Numbered from the stretch's first letter, positions 24,570-37,672 are shown. The stretch is 64,000 nucleotides of DNA from Litoditis marina (GCA_964036275.1 OZ038436.1:23596639-23660638), one strand, 5' to 3'. The notes: generated from the sequence alone by a model not told the origin. Program-made: numbers and translations.

Positions 24570-27500
24570 TCAAAACATTTCTTTCTCCCACCAGGGGAAG
24601 GAATCGGCATAGCACACATTGCGGGGATGCAGCTGCGCATTTATCTGGAAATGGTTCCAGTTAGACAAAATGTTCACGTGTTTTCATAGTATGCTGTAGA
24701 ATGGAAAATAACATATTCTTTGTGTTTTAGCACGTGTGAACAGCAAAGTCAATGCATTTGAGGGCCAGAATTGACTTACACGAATGCAGATTTTCTAAGA
24801 GAGAGAGAGTGCTCATACCATTCTATTACTAGTGAAATGCATAGTTTCGGGAAACGTGGAAAACCCATCAGTATTGGCGAAAGTACACCTGTGTTGGGTT
24901 CGCTTTTTTCAAATGCCAATCTGTACGGTGAATGATACCCTATGCCGGTGTTCGATGTTTAATTCCGTTGCCTGTCGTTCAACATTTTTAAACATTTGCT
25001 CGACATCGAGAACAAGCTACAACGGAGCGTTGGTCACAGTAGCTCATCTTTGTTCAACCGTCCCTCAACATTTCCATGTAGTTGCATTTTACCTGATAAT
25101 AGCGGACCAATTGAGCCAGACTGCTATGAGCATCTACAGTTGGATCTCCATAATCGACATAGAACAGCTCCTTCTCACCCGAACGGCGGACCCGGATAGG
25201 ATAGTGTCTGAAAGGGTGTATATGAACTCCGAACACAGTTTATGTTGAGATCAAACTACAAGAATAGCGCGTGGAGGGAATCAATACCGTTTTGGTCTTT
25301 CCTTCCCTGAACGACCCCTCCAAAAATTTTTTTTCGAGACTTGAAAATTCTATATTTCACCAAACTCGGAAGCTCAAGAATAATAAGCAATGTATGATTC
25401 AAACCTGTATGATCCGTTTGTAGTCTTGTAGCAGATCATCAACGGAACATCCTGGACCAGCTCATCCAAATCGATTCTTTGCGAGAGCTGGAACAATAAG
25501 GAAATATACAAAGTGTTCACAGCAAATTCAAAATAATCTGTATAATTCACGTAATTCCAGGTTAGAAAAAACTGAATATTTGAGTTTAAATGAATCGATT
25601 TCACTTTGCACAGCACTAGATCAATTTTAGTCAATATTTCCTAAAACTTACGTACTAAGAACTATGTTGAGTTTTGTGACTTTGTGTTGCAATGAATGGA
25701 TCATCTTTAGGATAAATAGAATATGGAATTGTGAGAAGTAGATCGTGCTAAAATAATGTTGGAAAATACATTTAGAGGTTATAGCGAAATGATCTGTTTG
25801 ATCACCTGATGATAGAGACGGAATTCGCCCTTCTTCATCACTTTTTGCTCGGCCTTCTCAAAGTTACAAACGCCAATGTAGATGTTTCTGAAATACAATT
25901 AGTCTTATGGAAACTTCAATTCAATTCAATTCAATTCAATTCAATTCGATGGAAGAATTCAAATTATTATACGGAAAAATGTGCTGGTTCGAACCAACTT
26001 AACTAGTTATGAGTATCAGTCCAATTTTGAGGTTAAAAAGCGTCTTCGCAATATATACACCACATTTGTAGAAACCAGTAAATACAATGTCTCATTCTCA
26101 TATTCTGCCAACTAGTCTGATACAAGTTCATACAGGTTCAGTTTGGATTATAATACAACCAAGATAACCCAGATATCGAAGTGAACCCCTGAAGACTGAC
26201 CTGACCACCATTTTATCGTCCTCTTCGTCCTTCTCAAATGGGTTTCCACTGACCTGAAATCAGCCAGTGCAACAAAGTACAAACTTGTATATAAACATAA
26301 GTATAAGGTTTTGGGAAACAATTTGAAGTATCGTAAAATGTGGAGATTTTGTGTAAGAACTATTATATCACTTTCTAGTAGAGAGCACTGTACATCTGCG
26401 CATCCTTGATCTAAACACTATCTCGCCTCTGTTGGCGACAATCGACAAACGACCGATCTCTCCTTGCGTTATTTGTTAGGTCGTTTTCTGTACTTGTGTA
26501 TAAAAGCAATACTATACCTTGACCGCACGGGATCTTCTCTCCTCTCGTTTCTTCTTTTTCTCGCTCTTCTCACTCTTCTCTCTCATGGATCTCTGCTGGT
26601 TCTTCCGCTCTCTCTCCATCCTCTCCTCTCTCTTTCTCTCCATCTCTTTCCTCTCTGCCCTCTTTTTCTCTTGACTCTTTCTCTCCTGTCTCTTCTTCTC
26701 TCTTCTCCTCTTGCTCGAATCTTCTCTCGGCGGCCGCGACTCCACAAACACATTGTCATAGCTAAAAAATACATTATAAAACCATTAGGTTTTCTCTTAA
26801 ACAATCGACGAACAACAACAAACTTTGTAACTTGAACAACTTATTACTTCTTATAATACTAATTGCACTACTTATAATAATCAATATTTCGACGGAACCT
26901 ATCCCGTCGTACTTCACTTCTTGTTTTCGCATATACTAGAAGTAAACTGAATAGTTACGTAAAGTTAGCATTCTAATCAGGCAACACGCACTTTGTAATT
27001 GCCCGTTTCTGCTGTGTTTAACATGTTTCACGTGACTCTGCAACTGACTAGCAGTATAGCGTTTCTTGTCAGTTCAAAAACCGACCGCATTTCAAGCTAC
27101 TGCTCGTAGTTTGATAAGGCTATTGGATCCTTCGCCTATCATCTATACACAGATCAAACTACAACTTCGGCTTCTATTCTATTGAAAAGCGCGTGACTGA
27201 CCGTTGCTCAGCCTCCGAATCATCCGAATCGTCCCTGTTCTTTTCCTTCTCACTATTCGAGTTGATTTCGATCTTCAGTTCGTCACAATCGTCCACGACC
27301 CTGTACTGCTTCTTCGACACTTTGGCCTTTTTCTTCGATCTTTCCGTTTTCAGATTTCTGAAAGAATGGTTTTATAGGAGGTGACCGAATCATTGTTGTA
27401 GGTTGATCTGCCACATCAAACTACGAACAGGGTGCGGTAACATACTCCGGGAAAATTGAAGTATCGCCCCCCCCCCCCCACTTTAGTTAAGTCCCCCCCC

Positions 27501-29013
27501 CCCCCCCCCTCCGTAGCACTTCAACCCCCCATCCAAGCTGAAACCTGTAAATCTAGGAGAGGGCAAAATTCAACTTCGACATTTACTATTTACCCCCCAC
27601 GTGGGTCGGCGGGGGGTCAAACTTCAACGAGTGGGGGGGGGGGCTGAACTTCAATACCGGAAATGTTTACTTTTTGCCCCCCACCCTCAAACTTTTGTAT
27701 TGCAAACTTCTGTATTGAACTATCACCCCCCGGTGGGGGGGGGGGGTCAAACTATAATTCCCCGAACGCAATACAAATTCAGAATGTTCCCCATACTTGA
27801 TTTTGTTCCAAAGTTGCTACTCGATGAATTCGTTCTACTTTGCCTATGCGTAACCCTCTACAGTACACAGCTATATACTAAAACGAATGTTTTCTGATGA
27901 AATCATCAATTTATCTCTCTAAAATCTGTAATCAATTTTTCTCTAATAAAAACATTGAACATCACAAATAACAACATCACAATGACTTGAATGTTTTCTA
28001 TGTAAACCAAAGTGATATGGATACAGTGATGTACTAAAAGACTGAAACTTGCTGAAAACTTCTGGCTCTATTCCATGTTTGAAATCTAGTTTGAAAATTC
28101 GAAAGAGTTCCAAATGCGTAGAACAACTCGCACACAGTTTTACAATAAGAATTCTTTTGTGTTAACATACAATTTTATCGGTTTCGGAAGTTTTTAAAAC
28201 CAACTTGAGTTTTCCATAGAGCTCAGTCAGAGATTTTTCGTGTTTCTGCGTAGTCGCTCTTCTAGTTTTCTCCTTCTTCTTAGATCGCGGGACACAGAGG
28301 TCCTCATAGTTGGCATCTTCATCTGAGAAACAACAAGAAAGAATATATAACAGGAAATCTTATCATCACAATACTTAGAAAAACATTTGAAATTGCCAAT
28401 TGGGTAGTGATCAAACTTCCGCTGTAGTTTCATCTCAATGCACGCCATTTTGTCAATTTCGTTGGTCGGCAGCACAGTTCAAGGGGTGGGGCTCAGAACT
28501 GAGACGATTCCCAGCCATATCTTAGGGGCACACTATATCTCTAGATTTGTGGCAATACTGTTTCGACCAAACGCGGATTTGTAATTAACAGAGCGCGTTC
28601 CGAGAATTGGCTAGCCCCTTTTGTAGCGGCCTCGACGAGAGAGTGTGCAGGTCAAAGACACACAGACTGCTGGCCTGCATGCTTTTTTGCGTTTGCAGCG
28701 GCCATTCGCAGGAAATTGGTGTTAATGATTCTGAAAAGAATCTGCATGAAGGGCCGTCAGTGGAACTGTTTCTCAAGAAGTGCACGAGTAGATCCGTTCC
28801 CTGAGGATACCTGAGATATGCTCATCAGCTCTCAGGAACACGAAACACGGCCGTTCTTCTATGAGTAAGCATGCGGGCAAATTCTTGGAATATGAATTTC
28901 TCGCTCAAACTACAGTTTTCGGGAATAACTCTACCTTTTTCTTTAGTTTTTCCTTCATCACAAGGTACACCGTGCACACAGCAAACTACGTCTTCTTTGC
29001 GTTCAACACCTTT
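24570..29013 (-). CDS. SH2-domain protein with Lys/Glu-rich N-terminal region (5' end unresolved)
   Basis: Minus-strand exons in order: 29013-28935, 28322-28205, 27357-27202, 26761-26518, 26253-26201, 25887-25806, 25487-25405, 25207-25093, 24644-24570; frame is continuous to a stop at 24,570, with AATAAA ~15 nt beyond it. The initiating exon is not found, so the model is 5'-incomplete. The N-terminal part (about 250 residues) is highly charged, with long runs of K/R/E (predicted coiled or disordered). The last ~125 residues fold as an SH2 domain: IYIGVCNFEKAEQKVMKKGE, FRLYHQ, LMICYKTTNGSYRHYPI, FYVDYG, and SSLAQLVRYYQ. SH2 domains bind phosphotyrosine. The usual FLVR arginine is not at its normal place (GEFRLYHQ), so binding may be altered. 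Partner and pathway cannot be told. Confidence 0.78.
25917..25950. repeat. (CAATT)n short tandem repeat
   Basis: Six CAATT units in the intron 5' of the SH2 gene's sixth exon. Confidence 0.9.
27440..27795. mobile_element. Poly-C/poly-G dispersed repeat (copy 2, inverted relative to copy 1)
   Basis: Shares the GGAAAATTGAAGTATCGCCC start and ordered spacers with the copy at 5,407-5,812 in opposite orientation. It lies between SH2-gene exons. Confidence 0.75.
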
Positions 29014-29088
29014 CTGGAAAACAAAGTGAATTGAATCAAAGAAATATGAAAAAGTGGTTGGTGGTTGGTAGAGGATGTATGTTGGTTG

Positions 29089-29212
29089 TTAAAGCAGGAC
29101 GATTACGTAGACCAATCTCGTGTCAACGATCCTTTAAACTGCAATTGAAAAATGTATTGCAGTTTAAAGGACTGAACCGTTGCGATTGGACCACATAATC
29201 GTTCTTCTTTAA
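29089..29212. mobile_element. Palindromic MITE, AGAAGGACGATTATG termini (copy 2)
   Basis: About 124 bp, bounded by TTAAAG...CTTTAA, with near-perfect inverted arms meeting at ATTGAAAAATGTATTGCAG. Strongly similar to copy 3 at 29,885. Confidence 0.9.
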
Positions 29213-29884
29213 GTGAAATAATCTGCAGCATGCTTTATACTAATCAAAAGAACGTTTTCTTTCGACCCCAGTTTGGAATTTTGAGTTTGTTTTCTCTTGT
29301 TTTTGGAATTTTGGAATTGAATGGATTTTTGTTAATGTGTGAATGGAATTGAATGGATTTTGGAATGAATGGAATTGGAATTGAATGAATGGAATTGATT
29401 GGAATGAATGAAAAAGGAACGAAATGGAAAGAAAAAAAATTGGAATTTGTTTTCATTTCTCAGTCCCTATTTGAAGAACGGCCGATAGTATCAAAAACTA
29501 AGTTTGGGGGGAGCGGTTGAATTTTGTCCATTCCAGATAGTGATTTGATTTGAAGAAGTACGAGTTGGGTGAACAGTGGAAAAGTAGCAACTCGCCTGTA
29601 TTTCATAGTATACAGAGTTGTATGGAGTACGACTACCCATATTTCCAAATAGCCCTGTAACAACCAAATTAGTACATCATAGATACAACAAAATATTTTC
29701 AATCAATTGTCAATATAAATTCAATCAATATCAAATCAGTCAATATCAATTGCCAATCGTGAGATCGCTACCAAAGTATCATCACTTTAGACAGCTTCAT
29801 TTCACCTAACGTCCCAACGATGTTAATCTAATTACAGTGCTCTGTTCGAGTTTCCAGCAGCTTTTCTCTGCTGAAGGTGTGTAG

Positions 29885-30008
29885 TTAAAGAAGGACGATT
29901 ATGTGGACCAATCCCGTGTCAACGTTCCTTTAAACTGCAATTGAAAAATGTATTGCAGTTTAAAGGACTGAACCGTCGCGATTGGACCACATAATCGTCC
30001 TTCTTTAA
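29885..30008. mobile_element. Palindromic MITE, AGAAGGACGATTATG termini (copy 3)
   Basis: Same element as copy 2 with few substitutions, bounded by TTAAAGAAGG and CCTTCTTTAA. The TTAA ends could be a target-site duplication or part of the terminal repeat. Confidence 0.9.
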
Positions 30009-30656
30009 CAGAATGTTCTGATCGTTTTCGATCGGAAGAAACCGTCTAAATGCCAAAAAGAGGCTGAATTCATGAAACAGAAATAAGATTATGATGGAGA
30101 AAAAACCAACTTTCAGCCGTCCAGAAGTGTTTCCAAATACAAAATAAGAAAAGTTCTGAGGAAACGCGAGATTCGTCCTGAAAACGTGAAAAACGGGTTT
30201 TCTTCCCGGTTTTCACTGGAAATCTCAAACAGGCTAACCGACTGACATGTTATTCCTGGCTAAGATGAAAGTGTGCATTCTTTGGATGATATTTTTTATC
30301 CAACTTGGCTAGCGACGGCTGCAATCGTACTGAAATGATACTCCAAGTCAAATACTTAATTGAAAACGTCCTTCTCTTTGGTCAATTCTCCAATATTCTC
30401 AGGTGAAATGTAGCTTCGATTTTGGTGCCCTAAGTAACTAAGTGTCCTAAGTGAGTAAACAGAAACGCTGACAATTCCGGAAGGATCCACATTCAACGAA
30501 ACAAATACTCAAAACACTAAAAGAACTTAAATTGAATAAATACTAATGAATATTAAGTTTGATTTAGCGATCATTCCATCACGTTATGTAGGCAGATTTA
30601 GTTTCTAACCAGTGCGAACTGATTGCTCGAAAAACTTCCTTCATACTATGTTTCCA

Positions 30657-33211
30657 GTACCTTCCCGGTTACCATCTGTGTTCTCTGCTCTTTGATCTTC
30701 TGTGGTGGAAAAAAGAAGAAAGCTCCGTCTGATCTCCAGAAGTCTTCCGGCCCGGGCGCCTCAGCCAAACCTAGTAGTGTGGGTATTCACTGTTTGTAGA
30801 GGATTGGGTACACCATAAGTCAATTGAATAGTCACGTAAAAGTAGCATTCAAATGAAGCATCATGCACTTTGTCATTGCATGTGTCTGAGTTCTGCTGTG
30901 TTTACCATGTTTCCCGTGACTGTGCAATTGACTAACAGTGTGAACTCCATTCCCTTCTGGTCGCGGTACTATTCACGCTATCCCCCTTTCGATTGAAATC
31001 TCGAAAAGTGTGTGGGAGGGAGAGGGTAGTGTAAAATGGGATTTTACAATTTCTACACCGACTATTCCGCGTATTGATTGAAAGATTCTTTCCAGCAATC
31101 ACAATCGGAGATTCCTGCGTCGGCCGCTCCGCCCACTCGTTCTCCTGTACCTGGCTCAAGAGACAAGTCAAGCGAAATATCCTCAGGTAACATCGAGTCA
31201 AGTCAAGTATCTTCATTTTCCTACATTTTCGACTCTCAGTTTTTATGTATGCAGCAGAACTGTTAGATCTTTCAGAAAATTCCGTTTTCAAGTAGTCGAA
31301 CTGTCCAATACAATAGGGAAATCTATAATTTATCCTAGATGCGCATCAAATGAGTGTTCACATCTGACTATGGAACCTTCTTACCTCATCCAACGGAGTT
31401 GATCTTAGAACAGTTTTGGGGAAAATTGAAGTATTACCCCCCACCGAAGTTTGATCCCCCCGTAGCACTTCAACCCCCCACCTTGAAAATCTGTGAGAGG
31501 GGGGTGGGGCGAAATTTAACTTCGACATTTACTATTTAACCCCCGCCTGGATCGGCAGGGGGTCGTACTTCAATGATGGGGGGTCAAACTTCAACGTGTG
31601 GGGGGTCAAACTTCAACGTGTGGGGGGCTGAACTTCAATACCCGGAATTGTTTACTTTTCACCCCCACCCTCAAATTTCGCATTACAGGTGAGGAATTGT
31701 AGTTCCACCCCCCGCGAGGGGGTCCTACTACAATTCCTCGAAACCAATACAAACTCAGAAGGGTGGGGGACAAAAAGTCAATGCTCCCCAGTTTGTAGTT
31801 TGTATTTACAGTCAACTCGTTGGTTGATCAGAAAGGGCAGGAAAAGGAGAGACAGGAGGACTCATTCGACAAACTTCAACCGAGAAAAGAAGAATGTAAA
31901 AGGGCGAAAGAGGTGAGACAAGGGACAGATATTACAGTACTCCTACTCTGAAACTATAGTTGCCATTTTCCCCATAAAGACAGCAGATGGTTCGATTGAT
32001 TGAGCGATGCGAGGCGAGCGGTCGTTGATCATTTGCCAGCGGTTGAGAGTGTGTGTAGATCAATGATACGCAGACTGGCTGGCCCCTCGCCAAACCCTGC
32101 CCCTTACAAATTCGATGGTACGACGGTTTGACAAATCCTATAACTTGGGAAGAGATCGAAATACCCAGACGACGTGGAAAACCCTTCAATCCCACAAGAA
32201 CGTTTGGTGATTTTCCCCTGAGAACCTCATGAACACCTCATGGGCTACTGGTAAACTTCCCATGTTGTAGCATAGAAATCAATGGAATATCGTCGGACTT
32301 TCGTGATATATTGCTCATGACGTATCTCAAGAGGTTTTTGAAGGATTGGTATCCCACTAGAAGTCATCCGGAAGTAAAACTAGTAGAATTAGACTATATC
32401 AGACTCACCAGAACTCATGTAAGTGAATTCAAAAACTGTGACTTATATTATCCACTGGAAATTTAGTATTTAAACTGTTTAAAACACTAAGATTACAGAG
32501 TATTTGAATTTCCAAACTTCCTGCAGAGCTACTAGTGACGTAGTTCGAGAGTGGAAGTTTTTGTGGTTTTCACTTCTTTCGAATGAAGTGTACTGTATTT
32601 CCAGGCAAATGGCTGTAAGGCGCAGAATGAAGGAGACTATAAAACATGGAATAAGTACATGGAAGGCAGTGATTTCGACAAAACAATAGAAGAGAAGGAA
32701 AAACATGAGAAAACGGATCAGAAGTCAGATGCAGACGGCAAAAATAAGGTGATAGTTCAGATTATTTTTGAAACCAGGCTCCGTCATCTGTTTTTATGTG
32801 GTTGAAGTACGTTGTAGAACATCCCGGAACTTCTTTGCCATCCTGCGTCTCTCGCTTTGCCTCACTGTTTCGCGTCACGTGTTTGCCGGCCCGATGGTAG
32901 AGCAGAGAAATAACGTGTTTGAGGAGACGCAGGATGGGATAGAGGTGTCGGGATCCGTATTCTGAACATCAGACACCGTTCCTAAGTGTTATAAGTGTTA
33001 AAATGACGTAATCCAATCACCCCTAACATCAATCACATAGTTGATCAACCATAGAGTTTGTGATAACATCGTGGTTAGTTGGTAACCAGGTAGTTCGTTT
33101 TTTAATAATTTTAATGATCGTTTTAAAATGTTGAATTAGGAAACACTGAACAAGTTTGGCGGAATATCCTTTTAAATAATAAATTTCCAGGCGAAAGATG
33201 TCAATAAATAG
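30657..33211 (+). CDS. Small charged protein with hydrophobic CGGKKKK leader (5' end unresolved)
   Basis: Exons 30657-30778, 31096-31186, 31812-31912, 32605-32748, 33191-33211 join in frame to TAG, about 160 residues. The first exon seen reads TFPVTICVLCSLIFCGGKKK, a hydrophobic run ending in CGGKKKK, as in both DPNYQT genes. The rest is Ser/Pro-rich, then highly charged Lys/Glu (QKGQEKERQEDSFDKLQ, EEKEKHEKTDQKSD) and has no DPNYQT module. No in-frame ATG precedes the hydrophobic run in this exon, so an upstream coding exon, or a missed start, is likely. AATAAA follows at about 33,229. The function is unknown. The shared leader and position between DPNYQT copies suggest a common family or locus, an inference. 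Confidence 0.55.
31419..31795. mobile_element. Poly-C/poly-G dispersed repeat (copy 3)
   Basis: Inside an intron of the CGGKK gene. Same order of spacers as at 27,440 (GGGGAAAATTGAAGTAT, GTAGCACTTCAACCCC, TAACTTCGACATTTACTATT) with shorter homopolymer runs. Confidence 0.75.
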
Positions 33212-33725
33212 CGACTGTTCTGCGGATTCGAATAAATGTTTTCTTGTTCTTTCTGTTTTTTGATTTCATGAAAAAGCCAGTAACTAGAGGTTGTTTATAC
33301 TGATTATTTACCTCATTTGTTGAACCAAGCACGAGTTAATAATGGGTCCACTTTTGAAAAAGAGGGAAGATCAACTGTCCATTTAAAAACAAATCTGCCA
33401 TTTTTCTCTATTTGGTGGCGATGGCGAGTCGCCGGCGACATGGAGGGGTCGGCAGAGAGACGCAATACCGGTTCGGTTCAAAAAAAGATAAGTAGAATAA
33501 TTTAAATAGTTAAACACTTTTTGAACCTAGAAACTACGCTGCGTCAGTTCTTTGTACTTTGAGCGTTATTCAGTCATCATCAATCCTTCATTTTTGTGAA
33601 ATGAACATGATTTCGTTAATGCTGTGAATGAATTGTGTTCTACGTTTAAACACTATTCGAATCTTTTATTCACGAAGTTTACAGGAGTAGGAGAAAGGAA
33701 TATTATTTACAGAGGAATGAAATTC
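33212..33725. other. Spacer, no gene seen
   Basis: 3'UTR of the CGGKK gene (AATAAA at about 33,229), then unique sequence. From about 33,690 the sequence is the inverted copy of the DPNYQT gene 3' flank. Confidence 0.5.
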
Positions 33726-34082
33726 TCATTTCTTTCTGTCCTTTCCGAAACAGTCTCCGCCCTCACCGGCCAATGTCTGGTAGTTAGGATCAGCTGTGGC
33801 AGCCTTGGCACCCTGGAAAGAAATCAGTCAATAAGTATTAGGATAGTATAAACTAATCAATATGTTTCGGTAAATGGCTTTCATTACGACTGTCTATAAT
33901 TGCACTACAACCTGGACTATTTATGCCAATTCTTCTTAAATCACTCCAATGTTTCACCTGATTGGTGGGGGCCTTGGGTTTGCCTCCCGCTCCCCCGTCC
34001 TTTCTGTCCTTTCCAAACACATCTTCCCCCCCACTCCAGCCAAAGTTTGGTAGTTAGGGTCCTGCGTTGCAGCCTTGGCTCC
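33726..34082 (-). pseudogene. Inverted 3' fragment of a DPNYQT gene, frameshifted
   Basis: Two minus-strand exons: 34082-33958 and 33812-33726. They match exons 8 and 9 of the gene at 60,612-63,775, with the intron between them also matching (about 145 bp, few differences). The first is 125 nt where paralogues have 123: in the GVGGD codons a G run is longer and one A is added, which shifts the frame. The last exon is intact to its stop (FGKDRKK). Homology extends upstream to about 34,236 and then stops. The unit looks like a piece of a segmental duplication placed in inverse orientation. Confidence 0.8.
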
Positions 34083-34868
34083 CTGAATTACATAAATTGC
34101 AAGAAAGACAAACAACATTTCAAGCGAACCGTGTCTATAGTCCGTTTCACATGTTCATGTCCTATTACAGTGAGATAGTAAAACTTCCAGGCGGCTCACT
34201 GCCTTTACCACAAAACTTCTGGCTTTCTGTTTCTTTTTTTGCTTCGTTTTCCCGATTGTGCGAGAATAAGATATCACCTAAATAATAAATTGTTTTTAAT
34301 TTATATATGTTTTAGTTTTTTGCTTCAGTGATGAGAGAAACTTTATTCAAAATTGTATTCAGTGTGCTCTTCCTATGGCTCCCTCTTCGATGGAAAGCAA
34401 GTTGAACACTGTTCCAATCTATTCCCGATTTAGGGAATATATTTGAACAGGGAATAGATAGGACGTGAACGTGAAACAAATAGAGAGGTAGAATCTGGAG
34501 AAAGAAGAGGCTAACAAGTTACATATTACTACTCTGAACGTTATCATTTTTTACTATAGAAATGGTGAATTACTACACAAATATTGAAAAAAACTTTGCC
34601 AAAGCATTATTTGAAACAAGCTGCTTTGCTGTAAAACCAGATTAAAACAAACATTCCCTATGCAAAATCAGAAAAAAAGTAAAATCAAATACGTTAAAAA
34701 TCGGACAATTTCTCCAATATTAGCCAAAAAGGAATTCGTCCATTTAATTTTTTGACTATATTTCGACAAGTATACTGAAGTATTAGTCTAACCTCAATTC
34801 AGTTCGGGTGGCAGCATGTGGTGACCAGCTGGCAACACACAAGGGAGGGGGCACCGGGAAAAAAACTC

Positions 34869-35143
34869 GGCCATTTCTACAACTAACCGGGATTTCAGGT
34901 AACCTAACCCTTTTTTGGTGACCTATTTTCAGGTTACCTTAGTAGGTAACCTGGAAGTAAACTAAAACTAAAATCCGGTTACCGGTAAAACTAACGGTAT
35001 AAACCACACTTAGCGTTAGAAAAACAGGTTACCGGTTTTTCAGTTTAGGTTACCATCCGGTTACCTACTGAGGTAACCTGAAAAATAGGTTACCAAAAAA
35101 GGGTTAAGTTACATAAAAACCCGGTTACATATAGAATTCACCA
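34869..35143. mobile_element. Foldback MITE with CCGGGTTTT/AGGTAACC inverted repeats (copy 2)
   Basis: Same ends as copy 1 at 4,591 (TCTACAACTAACCGGG and CCGGTTACATATAGAATTCA), with repeated GGTAACC words and a longer interior. Confidence 0.7.
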
Positions 35144-36289
35144 AAAAATCTGAACGACGAGCCGCGAGCATCGACGAACGTTGATTCTGAAACCCGTAAC
35201 GTGAATAAATGAAAAGAAAACGTAACTACACAACGTGAGTAAGTGGTAGAAATGTAGAATCAGAGAAACGGAACTTTAAGTGGAAACACGTCGTTACTGT
35301 GACAAAATTCGTCGAATGCAAAACAAGAACTCTAAAAAAGCTTCTTTTCTGTGACACTGAAACATTTATAATGCAGAATTAGACGAACCTCTATGGAACC
35401 CAGCTCGCAGCTACCGGGGGTATAGGTAGGCTTCGGGACCACACCAAAGGAGAACCAGGAAGGACGGACGACGCTCGGGGTAGATAGGCCGAAACCGTCA
35501 CTGAACCGAATCAGAAAGTGACAGAGGACAGTGTTTTTGGCAAAAACATGTAGCAACGAGAAAAGTTAAAACAGAAAACGTTACTTAGTAAAGTAAACTA
35601 ATCGGAAAATGAAAAAATAAAACTAACAAAATAGCTTGATATTTTCACATTTATTAAGGAATACTACTAAGAAGAGACGCGGTTTGTGTGTCGAATGAAT
35701 GAGCAATGCTATATGGACTTTAGGTGCGTAATTTGGGGAGATGCGCTCCATCCACGAATTTTTGAGAGAGCCACCCTAAAAAGCAATTAGTGGCGAGCGA
35801 GCCAAAAATCTGTGGATCCAGCCGCACTTTTCTGGTGAACTGGGTCACCACTCTCAAATGACAGAGAAAGCGTGGATGGAGCATATTATCACAAGGTTTT
35901 AGCAGCTGATACTTGGTGATAGTACTTGTTTTCCCAATCAACTTTTCTACATACTATTTTTTCGAATTTAGTTTGTCTGTTCGAAAGGCTTAGGCTTAGG
36001 TTAGTCATCGTTCCTAGAGTAGCTCGTTGCACCTTAGGGTACTGGCTCGTTCCACTTCAGGTAACTGGCTCGTTCATGTGTAGAACTATCAGTGTAGGTT
36101 TCTCCTGTTTTTGTTCATAACTCATATTTCTAACTTGTATTACCAAGATCGGAAAGTGAGTCAAAGACAATATCAAACCGTTACAAAGTATTTTCAACTC
36201 TCAACTATTATCTCAAAATACACTATCTCATAAATTTTTTGTCTTCCACACTTTATATATAAATATACGTAAGTTTTAAAGGTAGAGTG

Positions 36290-36425
36290 CAGCTCCATCC
36301 ACAATCTTTGAAGACTCTGCCGCGCCATCCACGCAATTAAGAGAGTGCGCCGCGCCATCCACAGATTTTCGAGACAGCCCCGCGCCATCCACGCAATTAA
36401 AAGAGAGCGCCGCGCCATCTACAAA
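36290..36425. repeat. Tandem repeat of CGCGCCATCCAC units
   Basis: Four to five imperfect copies of ~37 bp, each with GCCGCGCCATCCAC followed by an AATTAAGAGAG or ATTTTCGAGA segment. A related, diverged stretch is at 35,740-35,880. Confidence 0.75.
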
Positions 36426-36633
36426 AAAGTCCACTTAGCGATTCGTGGATCGAGCTGTGTATCCCGTAATTTGTTGTTTGTTTGACCCCTTTTCTACAGT
36501 TGCCATTGGGAATGTTGCGGGGGGGGGGGGGGGGGGGGTGCGCGTGGGAAACAACAATTTGGGTGAACTCTGATATTCAGAACAAAATAATGACAGTTTT
36601 GCACTATACCTCGATTAGAAGAGATTATAAAAC

Positions 36634-36787
<154 letters not shown>

Positions 36788-37672
36788 AGAGAAAGAAATA
36801 CAGCTACAGAGAGAAAGATTTCTCCCCTATAGCCCGTTCGCTGAACATTCTGGTTATTTAAAAAAAAGTATGATTGCATACCACTGGCTCTGCAGTACGC
36901 GAAGTTTTAGTTTATAATCAAATTGTTCTCAAATTCCATACACATCGAATAGGTTACTAGTAAAACATAGATAATTGGTTCCATACGTGCTAAAGCTTCC
37001 TAGGCAATCTATTTTCAACGTTGTATCTGCCATTGAACTCAACTGTAGTTACAGCGATTCTCCAATACTTTCATGCAAATCTAGTATAAATTCAAAGTTA
37101 CAACAATTTGTGTTCTTTGATGACGACCATTAGACGTTCTCCCATTGGCTATCGATTGTCCTCAGCCCCCTTTCGCCCCGCCCCCATTGGTAACGTAAGA
37201 CCACATCTGACATGAAGGTCATTGTGTGCAACCGTTGACTAGTAGTGTTGTATTCTCTCTTTCTCTCACTTTTCAACTCGCTCTCCGTTCTACTTGTATC
37301 TGCGCTCGACTTCTTTGTGTACTTCATTTTCCAAATAATTTTCGAAGGTCCGTAAGAAGGAAAAAACCCTATTATTTGAATTATTTTGAATCCATTTATC
37401 TGGTGACCAAACTACATGTTTGTACGTTGATCATGTGAGGCCGCACTGCCGGCCATTCGCTGTTCATTTCTACCTTTCTTGCTTGAATTGTCTTATTGAT
37501 TGGTTGACTAAAGAAAAGTTGGTTCTCTCTAAATTATCTCTCTTGCTCTGTCTCTCTTCACCATCTCTCTCTCTTTCTTCACTCTCTCTCTCTCTCCTCT
37601 CTCTGTCTTCTGTTTTTGTTTTCGTTGTTGTTCAACCGTATTCAGCAATTTTCTAACTTTTCCTCCTTCCAG

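Larger units (their letters stand above)
29014..30656. other. Repeat-rich spacer between the SH2 gene and the CGGKK gene
   Basis: Holds two palindromic MITE copies (29,089-29,212 and 29,885-30,008) and a 200-bp low-complexity tract of GGAATTGAATGAATGGAATT-like words (29,255-29,450). The 5' ends of both neighbouring genes should lie here, but I found no convincing first exons. A short frame MLFLAKMKVCILWMIFF at 30,249 is a weak candidate. Confidence 0.5.

Noticed and set aside
26518..26761. Lys/Glu/Arg-rich stretch on the minus strand as low-complexity noise
   Set aside because: It has proper splice sites and joins the SH2 gene in frame, so I kept it as an exon.
35983..36000. Two units of the nematode telomere repeat TTAGGC
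   Set aside because: Only two units; expected by chance and not evidence for a telomere end.
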